Below, in pieces: positions 17,691 through 25,001 of a stretch of 64,000 bases of DNA (position 1 is its first letter; every line of letters starts with the position of its first letter). The position numbers and the translations under genes were made by a program. This DNA comes from Yoonia maritima. GTDB taxonomy: Bacteria > Pseudomonadota > Alphaproteobacteria > Rhodobacterales > Rhodobacteraceae. The notes below the pieces were generated by a model. That model was given only the letters and a program-made list of their open reading frames with translations, did not search any database and was not told where the DNA came from. The stretch covers positions 248,001 to 312,000 of the forward strand of contig NZ_PVTP01000002.1 of assembly GCF_003003285.1 (NCBI RefSeq). Direction: 5' to 3'.

Positions 17691-18605
17691 ATGCCACTTG
17701 CGATGAACCGCGAGGTGTTTATCACATGCGCCGTGACCGGATCGGGCGCGACCCAAGACCGTAGCCCAAATGTGCCGCGTTCACCGAAGCAGATTGCAGA
17801 TAGCGCGATTGATGCCGCCAAAGCGGGCGCTGCCGTCGTTCATTGCCATGTACGTGATCCCGATACTGGCGCACCTTCGCGTCGCTTGGACCTGTACCGT
17901 GAAGTTACAGATCGCATCCGTGATGCAGAGGTCGATGTCGTCTTGAACCTGACCGCAGGGATGGGGGGCGATATTGTGTTTGGTGGCGTTGAGGCACCGT
18001 TTCCGACCGTACAGGGTACCGACATGATTGGCGCGACAGAACGCGTTGCCCATGTCGCCGAATGCTTGCCAGAGATTTGTACGCTTGATTGCGGCACGAT
18101 GAACTTTGCCGAGGCTGACTATGTCATGACGAATACGCCGGGCATGTTGGTTGCGATGGGGCGGATGATGACTGAATTGGGTGTGAAGCCTGAAATCGAA
18201 GCCTTTGACACCGGGCATCTTTGGTATGCGAAACAGCTTGTCAAAGATGGTGTGTTGGACGGCCCTGCGCTGGTTCAGCTTTGTATGGGGGTGCCTTGGG
18301 GCGCGCCTGATGATCTGAACACTTTTATGGCAATGGTGAACAACGTGCCAGATGATTGGACATTTAGTGCCTTTGGGCTTGGGCGGTCGCAAATGCCCTA
18401 TGTCGCGGCAAGCGTGCTGGCGGGCGGTAATGTGCGTGTGGGGTTAGAGGATAACCTGATGCTAGATCGCGGCGTTCTGGCGACAAACGCGCAGTTGGTC
18501 GAAAGGGCGGCTGGAACGATTGAAAACCTTGGCGCGCGGGTTATCGGCCCTGCAGAGGTACGTGCCAAACTTGGTCTAACCAAACGTGCACCGGTGACCG
18601 CATGA
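17691..18605 (+). CDS. BKACE (DUF849) enzyme, probable 3-dehydrocarnitine cleavage enzyme
   Basis: A 304-residue beta-keto acid cleavage enzyme. It has the family's opening VFITCAVTGSGATQDRSPNVP, the metal-binding HCHVRD motif, ERVAHVAECLPEICTLDCGTMNF, and the C-terminal RVGLEDNL segment. BKACEs exchange the acyl part of a beta-keto acid with acetyl-CoA to give acetoacetate and a new acyl-CoA. Next to a carnitine dehydrogenase, the expected substrate is 3-dehydrocarnitine and the product betainyl-CoA. It is the first gene of a five-gene plus-strand run; its stop overlaps the lipocalin start by four bases. ATG 17703 is an alternative start. Confidence 0.88.
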   Translation: MPLAMNREVFITCAVTGSGATQDRSPNVPRSPKQIADSAIDAAKAGAAVVHCHVRDPDTGAPSRRLDLYREVTDRIRDAEVDVVLNLTAGMGGDIVFGGVEAPFPTVQGTDMIGATERVAHVAECLPEICTLDCGTMNFAEADYVMTNTPGMLVAMGRMMTELGVKPEIEAFDTGHLWYAKQLVKDGVLDGPALVQLCMGVPWGAPDDLNTFMAMVNNVPDDWTFSAFGLGRSQMPYVAASVLAGGNVRVGLEDNLMLDRGVLATNAQLVERAAGTIENLGARVIGPAEVRAKLGLTKRAPVTA

Positions 18606-19117
18606 GAGTTTTATTCGCGATACTCCTGCTTGCTAGCTGTGCACCGATGGCTATCTACCGTGATGTCGAGGCACCGATTTCATCGAAAGCGCTGTTTGAC
18701 CCAGCCCGCTATATCGGTGTGTGGCACGAGGTGGCGCGTTATCCCGTACCGTTTGAAAAGGACTGTGCGCGGGCCACAGCGGAATATGGCCTGCGGGATA
18801 ACGGCACCTTGTCGGTGCTTAATATCTGCCGCAACGCGGATGGCTCCGAACGGTCACGCATCAACGGAAGTGCCGAAGTCGTTGGCCCCGGCCGCCTAGT
18901 GGTGCGTTTTGATGGCGTTCCGTTTGTCGCTGCCGATTACTGGGTTCTTTGGGTGGATGAAGGCTATCGCACGGCGGTTGTTGGCGCACCCAATGGCAAG
19001 TCGGGGTGGATTTTAAACCGTGATCCTGAAATACCCGCGGATAGGTTGCGCGCCGCGCGTGATGTTTTAGGATTTAACGGCTATGATCTTAGCCAGTTGA
19101 TGGAGGTTTCCCCGTGA
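18602..19117 (+). CDS. Lipocalin-family lipoprotein (Blc-like)
   Basis: A 171-residue envelope lipoprotein. The signal peptide ends in a lipobox (LLASC, Cys13), and the lipocalin signature is present: ARYIGVWHEVARYPVPFEKDC at the front with the invariant GxW, and AVVGAPNGKSGWILNRDPEIP near the end, matching the Blc pattern. Bacterial lipocalins bind fatty acids or lysophospholipids at the outer membrane. It overlaps BKACE by ATGA and the next gene by four bases, so it is firmly part of the carnitine operon. How a lipocalin assists carnitine use is unknown; handling of acylcarnitine side chains is one possibility. Confidence 0.87.
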   Translation: MRVLFAILLLASCAPMAIYRDVEAPISSKALFDPARYIGVWHEVARYPVPFEKDCARATAEYGLRDNGTLSVLNICRNADGSERSRINGSAEVVGPGRLVVRFDGVPFVAADYWVLWVDEGYRTAVVGAPNGKSGWILNRDPEIPADRLRAARDVLGFNGYDLSQLMEVSP

Positions 19118-19359
19118 AGAAATTGATCTTGGGATGTGTTGTGTTTTTGTCCGCGTGTGAAACAGGCGGGTCAATGGGGGGAAGTGCCGGAATGCATGAA
19201 TACCTTGTCATCGGAAACCGAATGACCTTTGAACAATGCCGCGCGCGTGGTGGTTTGATTATCCGTGACCACGGCAGCGCGATGGTGGCATGTGATCCAT
19301 CGGTCCGTGGTGAACCTGTTCCGGCTGATGAATTTAATCACCCCTCTGCACAAGGCTAG
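19114..19359 (+). CDS. Small lipoprotein of the carnitine operon
   Basis: An 81-residue predicted lipoprotein: MKKLILGCVVFLSAC is a short signal peptide with lipobox LSAC (Cys15), followed by a glycine-rich linker and a small domain with two cysteines (EQCRARGG and MVACDPS) that could form a disulfide. I do not recognise a named family. Its start overlaps the lipocalin stop (GTGA) and its stop is six bases before the dehydrogenase start, so it is co-translated with both. It may be a periplasmic partner of the lipocalin. Confidence 0.7.
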   Translation: MKKLILGCVVFLSACETGGSMGGSAGMHEYLVIGNRMTFEQCRARGGLIIRDHGSAMVACDPSVRGEPVPADEFNHPSAQG

Positions 19360-19365
19360 TACTAA

Positions 19366-20823
19366 GTGACACAAACGGCAGCAATCATCGGCGGTGGCGT
19401 CATTGGCGGTGGTTGGGCCGCTCGGTTTTTGTTGATGGGCTGGGATGTACGGGTTTTTGACCCTAGTCCAGATGCCGCTCGGAAGATCGGCGAGGTCGTT
19501 GCCAACGCGCGTCGTTCTCTGCCGGGGTTGTCAGACGTTGCACTGCCGTCCGAAGGAAACCTGAGCTTTCACGACACGATGTCTGACGCTGTTCAGGGGG
19601 CATCGTGGATTCAAGAAAGCGTACCAGAACGGTTACCGCTTAAGCGCAAGGTTTATCAGGTGTTGCAGGAACATTGCGCCCATGACGCTGTGATCGGATC
19701 ATCGACAAGTGGCTTTAAACCTAGCGAGTTGCATGGATGTGCCACACGGCCCGAACAGATCGTCGTCGCGCACCCCTTTAACCCGGTATATCTGCTGCCC
19801 TTGGTCGAACTGGTTCCCGGCGAAAAGACATCCCCCGCGGTTACCGTTAAAGCCAAAGAGATACTAACCGCCATCGGCATGCACCCGTTGCACATCAAGG
19901 CCGAGATCGACGCACATATTGCGGATCGCCTGCTAGAGGCTGTTTGGCGAGAGGCTCTTTGGTTGATCAACGATGGGATCGCCACGACCGAAGAAATAGA
20001 CGATGCAATCCGCTATGGCTTTGGCCTGCGCTGGGCGCAGATGGGTCTGTTCGAAACCTACCGCATTGCCGGTGGCGAAGCGGGCATGCGCCATTTCATC
20101 GAACAGTTCGGCCCATGTCTAGAATGGCCTTGGACCAAGCTGATGGATGTGCCGGAACTGAATGATACTTTGATTGATAAGATCGCAGATCAGTCTGATG
20201 CGCAGTCGGGCGCCATGTCTATTCGCGAACTTGAACGCACCCGCGATGATAACTTGGTCACGATCCTGCGGGGACTAAAGGCGCAAGATTGGGGGGCAGG
20301 GGCGTTGCTGAATACCCAAGACCAGCGGATCGCAGGCAAGCCCGTCCTGCCCGATGACCTGAGCAAGCCAATCGTAACGGTTGAACGCGCCATTCCGCTG
20401 GATTGGACAGATTACAATGGCCACATGAATGAGGCACGGTATCTACAAGCCTTTGGCGATGCGTCTGATCGTATGATGCTGCTTGCTGGTGTCGACGCGG
20501 ATTATATCGCGGGCGGTGCAAGTTATTTCACGGCGGAAACTCACATTCGGCACATCGACGAAGTGCATGCAGGCACTGTGATCCGTGTCGAGACCCAAGT
20601 GCTTTCGGGTTCTGGCAAAAAGATGCATCTGTTTCACCGGATGCTTGCTGGCGACCGCGAACTCGCGACAGGGGAACATATGCTGATCCACGTGAGCCTT
20701 GAAACGCGCCGTGCCTGTGAACCATCAGCAAAAGTATCTGCTGCGCTACAACAGGTCGCGACCGCACACGCCGCGTTGCCAAAACCGCATGGGGCAGGCA
20801 AATCGGTTGGGGTGAAAGGATAA
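19366..20823 (+). CDS. lcdH: Carnitine 3-dehydrogenase fused to a HotDog thioesterase
   Basis: A 485-residue bifunctional protein starting at GTG 19366. Residues 1-315 are a 3-hydroxyacyl-CoA dehydrogenase-type L-carnitine dehydrogenase (NAD motif AAIIGGGVIGGGWAARFLL, PFNPVYLLPLVELVPGE, and the C-terminal helical domain IDDAIRYGFGLRWAQMG). Residues about 335-455 form a HotDog thioesterase (LDWTDYNGHMNEARYLQAFGDASD, where D-x-N-G-H-M-N is the thioesterase motif). The first domain makes 3-dehydrocarnitine; the thioesterase is expected to hydrolyse betainyl-CoA made by BKACE, yielding glycine betaine. This fusion architecture is known in alphaproteobacteria. Confidence 0.9.
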   Translation: MTQTAAIIGGGVIGGGWAARFLLMGWDVRVFDPSPDAARKIGEVVANARRSLPGLSDVALPSEGNLSFHDTMSDAVQGASWIQESVPERLPLKRKVYQVLQEHCAHDAVIGSSTSGFKPSELHGCATRPEQIVVAHPFNPVYLLPLVELVPGEKTSPAVTVKAKEILTAIGMHPLHIKAEIDAHIADRLLEAVWREALWLINDGIATTEEIDDAIRYGFGLRWAQMGLFETYRIAGGEAGMRHFIEQFGPCLEWPWTKLMDVPELNDTLIDKIADQSDAQSGAMSIRELERTRDDNLVTILRGLKAQDWGAGALLNTQDQRIAGKPVLPDDLSKPIVTVERAIPLDWTDYNGHMNEARYLQAFGDASDRMMLLAGVDADYIAGGASYFTAETHIRHIDEVHAGTVIRVETQVLSGSGKKMHLFHRMLAGDRELATGEHMLIHVSLETRRACEPSAKVSAALQQVATAHAALPKPHGAGKSVGVKG

Positions 20824-20829
20824 CCGTTC

Positions 20830-21732
20830 ATGGAACTGTGGATTCCCATCACGCTGGCCGCAGCGACTGCGCAGGCGCTGCGATTTATGCTGCAAAAGCA
20901 TTTGCGTGGTATGCAGCTATCGACGGCAGGCGCGACCTTTGCACGGTTTATCTATTCGTCACCGTTGGTCGTTCTAATTGCGATTATGTATGCGCGAACG
21001 AGTGGGCAGGGCGTTCCCCAAATCCCAGAGTCGTTTTGGCCCTATGCAATTGCTGGCGGTGCCTCGCAGATATTGGCGACCATGTGCGTTGTGGCGCTGT
21101 TTAGTCATCGAAACTTTGCTGTGGGGATCACGTTTAAGAAAACCGAAGTCTTGCTCAGTGCGCTGATCGGGTTTGTGATCCTTGGTGATGTCATTACGGG
21201 TTGGGCGATTGGTGCGATGATTATCGGCCTTGTCGGGGTGTTATTGCTTTCTGATCCACCCAATGCGATTGGGTCGTGGCATCAACGGATTTTTAATCGC
21301 GCGACGGCGCTGGGCCTTGGGGCAGGGGTGCTGTTTGGCGTGTCTGGAAACGGATACCGTGGTGCGTCACTGTCGTTGTTGGAAGGTGATGTATTCTACC
21401 GCGCGATTGTCACGCTCGCGATCGTAACCGCACTGCAAACCGCATCAATGGCGATTTGGTTGGTCTGGCGCGAACGCGGAGAGATCATGCGCGTGATACG
21501 GGCTTGGCGGGTTGCGGGGCTTGTCGGATTAACCAGCATGGTCGGGTCGATCTGTTGGTTCAACGCTTACACTTTGCAAACTGCGGCTTATGTGAATGCA
21601 CTGGGGCAGATTGAACTGCTACTGTCGCTGGCGATTGGTGCATTCGCGTTTGGTGAAAAGATTAGCCGCCGGGAATGGCAGGGGATTATATTTCTTGCGG
21701 TCAGCATCGTGCTATTGGTTTTAGTTACTTAA
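20830..21732 (+). CDS. EamA-family (DMT) transporter
   Basis: A 300-residue inner-membrane protein with about ten hydrophobic segments in two repeated EamA halves (PLVVLIAIMYARTSG, GITFKKTEVLLSALIGFVILGD in the first; AAYVNALGQIELLLSLAIGAFAFGEKISRREWQGIIFLAVSIVLLVLV in the second). A ribosome site AAAGGA precedes ATG 20830, seven bases after the dehydrogenase stop, so it is likely the last gene of the carnitine operon. DMT proteins usually export small metabolites; the substrate here is unknown. Its 3' end overlaps the convergent NUDIX gene by four bases. Confidence 0.85.
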   Translation: MELWIPITLAAATAQALRFMLQKHLRGMQLSTAGATFARFIYSSPLVVLIAIMYARTSGQGVPQIPESFWPYAIAGGASQILATMCVVALFSHRNFAVGITFKKTEVLLSALIGFVILGDVITGWAIGAMIIGLVGVLLLSDPPNAIGSWHQRIFNRATALGLGAGVLFGVSGNGYRGASLSLLEGDVFYRAIVTLAIVTALQTASMAIWLVWRERGEIMRVIRAWRVAGLVGLTSMVGSICWFNAYTLQTAAYVNALGQIELLLSLAIGAFAFGEKISRREWQGIIFLAVSIVLLVLVT

Positions 21733-22406
21733 AATAGGCTTCGATCGCCAAGACGGCTGACCAAACGTGCCTCATCATTGTTGCGAAAGAAGGGTACGTT
21801 CTTGGGGCGCACACCAGACGCGATTTGCGCGGTGAGCTCCGCCAATACGACCCGCGTTATAAACGGCAGATCAAAACTGCGCGCATCCATAAGCGGGACC
21901 CATTGCAAATGTGCGAGTTCGTCTTCGGCCCGGCTGAAATCATCAGGGTCCGTAACAAGTGTGGCAACATCTGTTAAAAAGAAGCGCGCGTCAAAACGTC
22001 GTGGCCGACCGGGCGGTGTAATGGCCCGAAAGAAAAACTGTAAAGCAGAACCATTTGGGTGATGGTCAGACCGCGCAAATCCACGCCACCCTTTTGGTGC
22101 ATCTTTCCATGATGCAGGTGTGCCAAGGATCTGGCCGGTTTCTTCCCACAGTTCGCGAATTGCGGCTGCGGCAAGGGTGGTTGGCGCTAGATTACTGTCT
22201 TCGCGCAGTTGCGTATCGTCAATGTTGGACAGGGCAGTTATGGGGACGGTGGCATCGACAGGGTCAACCGCGCCACCCGGAAAAACGAACTTGCCCGGCA
22301 TAAACGCTGCTGACGAACCGCGCTGTCCCATAAGAACGGATGGATTTTTCGTTGCGTCGCGTAACACAATAATCGTTGCTGCGTCGCGGACTGCTGATTT
22401 ATCCAT
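21729..22406 (-). CDS. NUDIX hydrolase
   Basis: A 225-residue pyrophosphohydrolase. The front end DAATIIVLRDATKNPSVLMGQR-type strand and FPGGAVDP precede a NUDIX box-like helix AAIRELWEETGQILG (R-E-x2-E-E-x-G). The spacing before the box is long, as in NUDT7/8/19-type coenzyme A or acyl-CoA pyrophosphatases. ATG 22406 has the ribosome site AAGGAA; the frame is open to 22442 inside the preceding gene. It is probably co-transcribed with the DUF983 gene 16 bases upstream. Confidence 0.85.
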   Translation of the reverse strand: MDKSAVRDAATIIVLRDATKNPSVLMGQRGSSAAFMPGKFVFPGGAVDPVDATVPITALSNIDDTQLREDSNLAPTTLAAAAIRELWEETGQILGTPASWKDAPKGWRGFARSDHHPNGSALQFFFRAITPPGRPRRFDARFFLTDVATLVTDPDDFSRAEDELAHLQWVPLMDARSFDLPFITRVVLAELTAQIASGVRPKNVPFFRNNDEARLVSRLGDRSLF

Positions 22407-22422
22407 CGGATTCCTTTTTAAA

Positions 22423-22809
22423 CTAATTTTGCCCGAACCCATGCATGCGGCGAGACCATTGAATTGCGACGATCATGCCCTTCAGTCGTGGCAAAAGAAA
22501 GAGCGACAATGCGACCGCACCAATTGTAAGTGTGGTGGCCATCACAATGGGTTCGGGTTGCCACAAGTTCCACATGAGGTGGATCGCAAAGCCAAGGATG
22601 TGTGCGACCAGAAGAATGGTTAAGTAAGCAGGACCATCGTCGGCACGGTGTTGGCTCAGGTCTTCTTCGCAGACAGGGCAGTTGTCGACGACTTTAAGGT
22701 ATCCGTCAAACATATGTCCTTCGCCGCATTTGGGGCAACGACGGCGTAGACCGCGCAAAATTGCGGGTTTGCTTGGGCGTTCAGAAAGGAAAGTTTGGGC
22801 GTCTGACAT
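22423..22809 (-). CDS. DUF983 zinc-finger membrane protein
   Basis: A 128-residue protein of the DUF983 family: an N-terminal zinc ribbon (CPKCGEGHMFDGYLKVVDNCPVCEEDL), the DDGPAYLTI motif, then two membrane helices (YLTILLVAHILGFAIHLMW and IVMATTLTIGAVALSLFLLPRL). Its biochemical role is unknown; in Rhodobacteraceae it is often found with a NUDIX gene, as here. ATG 22809 is preceded by CGGAGAC at suitable distance, so it is preferred over the open frame to 22833. Confidence 0.85.
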   Translation of the reverse strand: MSDAQTFLSERPSKPAILRGLRRRCPKCGEGHMFDGYLKVVDNCPVCEEDLSQHRADDGPAYLTILLVAHILGFAIHLMWNLWQPEPIVMATTLTIGAVALSLFLLPRLKGMIVAIQWSRRMHGFGQN

Positions 22810-23005
22810 GATGTGTCTCCGAGTTTCACTCATCTAGATGGCGTATTGGGGCCTTTTTTAAAAGGGGAATGGTGGTTGTTGCGGCGCCGTGTCGCGTGAA
22901 CTGTAAAAGTTTTTTGCGTGTTGGCGACGGAAACCCAGCGCACCGGCGTTGAAGGAGGGTCTGCGGCAAACAATCGTCGCACATAACCTAAACTGAGGAA
23001 TGACA

Positions 23006-23503
23006 ATGAAAACTAAGATTTTGATGGCAGCACTTCTTTCAGGCGTCGTGATGACAGCAGGCGCAGTTACCGCACAACCCGTGCCGGAAAACATGCCTGA
23101 ACGTCCCGACTTTGCTACGCTTGATACTGACAGCGATGGCACACTGACAATGGCCGAACTTGAAGCACGTGCAAACGCTCGATTTACGGATGCAGACGCT
23201 GATGCAGATGGCGCGCTTACCGCTGAAGAGTTGGTCGCGCAAGCAACTGCAAATGCAGAAGATCGCGTCGCGCGGATGATTGCGCGGTTGGACACCAACG
23301 ATGATGGCATTTTGCAAATGGACGAAATGCAGCCTCGGGGCGGTGCCCGGTTTGAGCGCATGTTTGAACGCATGGACGCCGACAAAGACGGCGTGTTGAA
23401 TGAGGAAGAGTTCGCGACAGCCCAAGAGCGCATGCAAGAGCGTGCGGGTGGTCGCCACGAACGCGGTCACGGTGGCGGACATGGCTCACGCGGTAAGCAC
23501 TGA
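23006..23503 (+). CDS. Secreted EF-hand calcium-binding protein
   Basis: A 165-residue periplasmic protein with a Sec signal peptide (MKTKILMAALLSGVVMTAGAVTA) and four EF-hand loops: DTDSDGTLTMAE, DADADGALTAEE, DTNDDGILQMDE and DADKDGVLNEEE. All keep aspartates at positions 1, 3 and 5, glycine at 6 and glutamate at 12. The C-terminus is rich in histidine, glycine and arginine (RHERGHGGGHGSRGKH), a possible extra metal site. The start is set by GAGGA, which directly abuts an earlier ATG at 23000 and so fits 23006 better. A hairpin follows the stop, then an ECF sigma gene. Confidence 0.88.
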   Translation: MKTKILMAALLSGVVMTAGAVTAQPVPENMPERPDFATLDTDSDGTLTMAELEARANARFTDADADADGALTAEELVAQATANAEDRVARMIARLDTNDDGILQMDEMQPRGGARFERMFERMDADKDGVLNEEEFATAQERMQERAGGRHERGHGGGHGSRGKH

Positions 23504-23512
23504 CATGGTTTA

Positions 23513-23539
23513 TGGCAGGGGGGCATCGCGCCCCTGCCA
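23513..23539 (+). terminator. Strong hairpin between the EF-hand gene and the sigma-factor gene
   Basis: TGGCAGGGG (23513-23521) pairs perfectly with CCCCTGCCA (23531-23539) around a nine-base loop and is followed by only TTT. It may be a weak terminator or attenuator that lets part of the transcription continue into the sigma-factor gene. It also argues against a sigma start at 23512, which would lie inside the stem. Confidence 0.55.
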
Positions 23540-23577
23540 TTTGCCAAGAATACAAAATATCGGTAGCACAAGAATTA

Positions 23578-24165
23578 ATGAACGCGATGCCAGACCCCTT
23601 TGCGGGCGCCCCAGACGAGGCGCTGCTGATTGCATTTGCCAATGGCGATGCAGAGGCCGCGCGTGCGTTGACGGTCCGTCTTTTGCCAAGGGTGTTGGCA
23701 CAGGCGACACGCATGCTGGCAAACACGGCAGAGGCCGAGGATGTCGCTCAAGAATCTATGATACGCCTGTGGAAACAGGCAACAGAATGGCGTCAGGGCG
23801 AGGCATTGGTCAGTACTTGGCTGTACCGTGTCACTGCGAACCTTTGCACGGATATTTTGCGCAAACGTCGCGGTGGTGTTTCGCTGGATCAAATTGCAGA
23901 ACCAACCGATGGCGCGCCAAGTGTCGCGGATCAAATGCAAACAACGACGCGTATGCAGGCTTTGTCGGATGCGTTAGCAGCTTTGCCAGAACGGCAAGCG
24001 CAAGCTGTTGCGCTACGGCATCTAGAGGGGCTGTCCAACCCCGAGATCGCGCAGATTATGGACATTAGCGTGCGGTCAGTCGAAAGTTTGACTGCGCGGG
24101 GGAAACGCGCCTTGGCTGATATTATGGCAGGGCGGAAGGCTGAACTGGGGTATGATGATGATTGA
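23578..24165 (+). CDS. ECF-type RNA polymerase sigma factor
   Basis: A 195-residue group 4 sigma factor. Region 2 is ALTVRLLPRVLAQATRMLANTAEAEDVAQESMIRLWKQ with the usual AEDVAQE-x3-RLW core, and region 4 is LPERQAQAVALRHLEGLSNPEIAQIMDISVRSVESLTARGKRAL, a helix-turn-helix for the -35 element. There is no sigma 3. The frame is open from 23512, but that start lies in a hairpin; ATG 23578 is preferred although its ribosome site is weak. It overlaps the downstream membrane protein by 14 bases, typical of sigma/anti-sigma pairs. Confidence 0.88.
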   Translation: MNAMPDPFAGAPDEALLIAFANGDAEAARALTVRLLPRVLAQATRMLANTAEAEDVAQESMIRLWKQATEWRQGEALVSTWLYRVTANLCTDILRKRRGGVSLDQIAEPTDGAPSVADQMQTTTRMQALSDALAALPERQAQAVALRHLEGLSNPEIAQIMDISVRSVESLTARGKRALADIMAGRKAELGYDDD

Positions 24166-24508
24166 TCATAGTGACGACATGCTGGAAGACATTTTTGCGC
24201 AGGCACGTGCTGTTGCGCCGACCCCGTCTGATGATCTTATGGCGCGGGTGTTGGCGGGTGCTGTGTTGCCGACGCCGCCAGCGATCTCTGCGCCGCGAGC
24301 GAGCGTGGGCAAGCGTTTGCTCGACATGTTGGGTGGCTGGCCTGCAGTTAGTGGCTTGGTGACCGCAACTTTTGCGGGTGTCTGGATCGGCGTTGCGCCG
24401 CCCGCATCAATCCAAGACTACACCGCTGCCTACTTCGGTGATGAGGTCAGTGTGAGCATCTTTAACGACGACGCGGTATTCGCGACAGGAGATTTGACTG
24501 ATGGCTGA
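24152..24508 (+). CDS. Putative membrane anti-sigma-like protein
   Basis: A 118-residue protein with a cytoplasmic N-terminus (DDMLEDIFAQARAVAPTPSDDLMARVL), one membrane helix (GWPAVSGLVTATFAGVWIGVA) and a short outer tail. No zinc-binding HxxxCxxC anti-sigma motif is present. Position directly behind and overlapping an ECF sigma gene, with a single membrane span, makes an anti-sigma role likely but not proven. Three consecutive ATGs (24152, 24155, 24158) are possible starts. It overlaps the next gene by eight bases. Confidence 0.65.
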   Translation: MMMIDHSDDMLEDIFAQARAVAPTPSDDLMARVLAGAVLPTPPAISAPRASVGKRLLDMLGGWPAVSGLVTATFAGVWIGVAPPASIQDYTAAYFGDEVSVSIFNDDAVFATGDLTDG

Positions 24509-25001
24509 TGAACAAGCAAAAAACGGGCGCACCGTGCGTATCGTGCTGGTGGCATCGCTTGCGTTGAACCTTGCTGTGGCAGGGTTGGCGATCGGGTCTC
24601 TTGCGTCTGGACGTATAGGAGACGGGCCGCCGCGGAGCTTTGATTTGGGGCTTGGCCCGATTTCGCGCGCGCTAGAATCCGAGGACCGACGCCAAGTCGC
24701 GATTGCATTACGGCGTTCGCGACCAATGGCTGACTTCGACGTGCGGGGGCAGATTGCAAAGATGGTTTTGACGTTGCGCGCTGACCCGTTTGATCCAGAT
24801 GCTCTACGGATTCTGATGGCGGAGCAAAGCCAGCACACAGAGCAGCTTCAGCACAATGCTCATAACGTGTTGATCAACCATTTCACGACAATGTCTGTCG
24901 ATGAAAGGAACGCGTTTGCGGATCGGTTGGTTGCAGAACTTTCACATGTCCGCGAACGCGGAAATCGTGGTGACCGTGACGGCCGTAAATCACGCGACTG
25001 A
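24501..25001 (+). CDS. CnrX/ZraP-like periplasmic heavy-metal sensor
   Basis: A 166-residue protein with an N-terminal signal anchor (VRIVLVASLALNLAVAGLAIGSLA) and a helical periplasmic domain (LGPISRALESEDRRQVAIALRRSR, AEQSQHTEQLQHNAHNVLINHFTTMSVDERNAFADRLVAEL) resembling CnrX, ZraP and CpxP-type proteins. Histidines in the central helix (SQHTEQLQHNAHNVLINHF) could bind metal. It is the third gene of a sigma/anchor/sensor set, so it likely modulates the sigma factor in response to a periplasmic signal. Its last 12 bases overlap the convergent diguanylate cyclase gene. Confidence 0.75.
   Translation: MADEQAKNGRTVRIVLVASLALNLAVAGLAIGSLASGRIGDGPPRSFDLGLGPISRALESEDRRQVAIALRRSRPMADFDVRGQIAKMVLTLRADPFDPDALRILMAEQSQHTEQLQHNAHNVLINHFTTMSVDERNAFADRLVAELSHVRERGNRGDRDGRKSRD

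Noticed and set aside
22858-23433. 191-residue minus-strand open frame over the EF-hand gene
   Set aside because: It is a shadow of the EF-hand coding frame, serine/alanine-rich low complexity without ribosome site.
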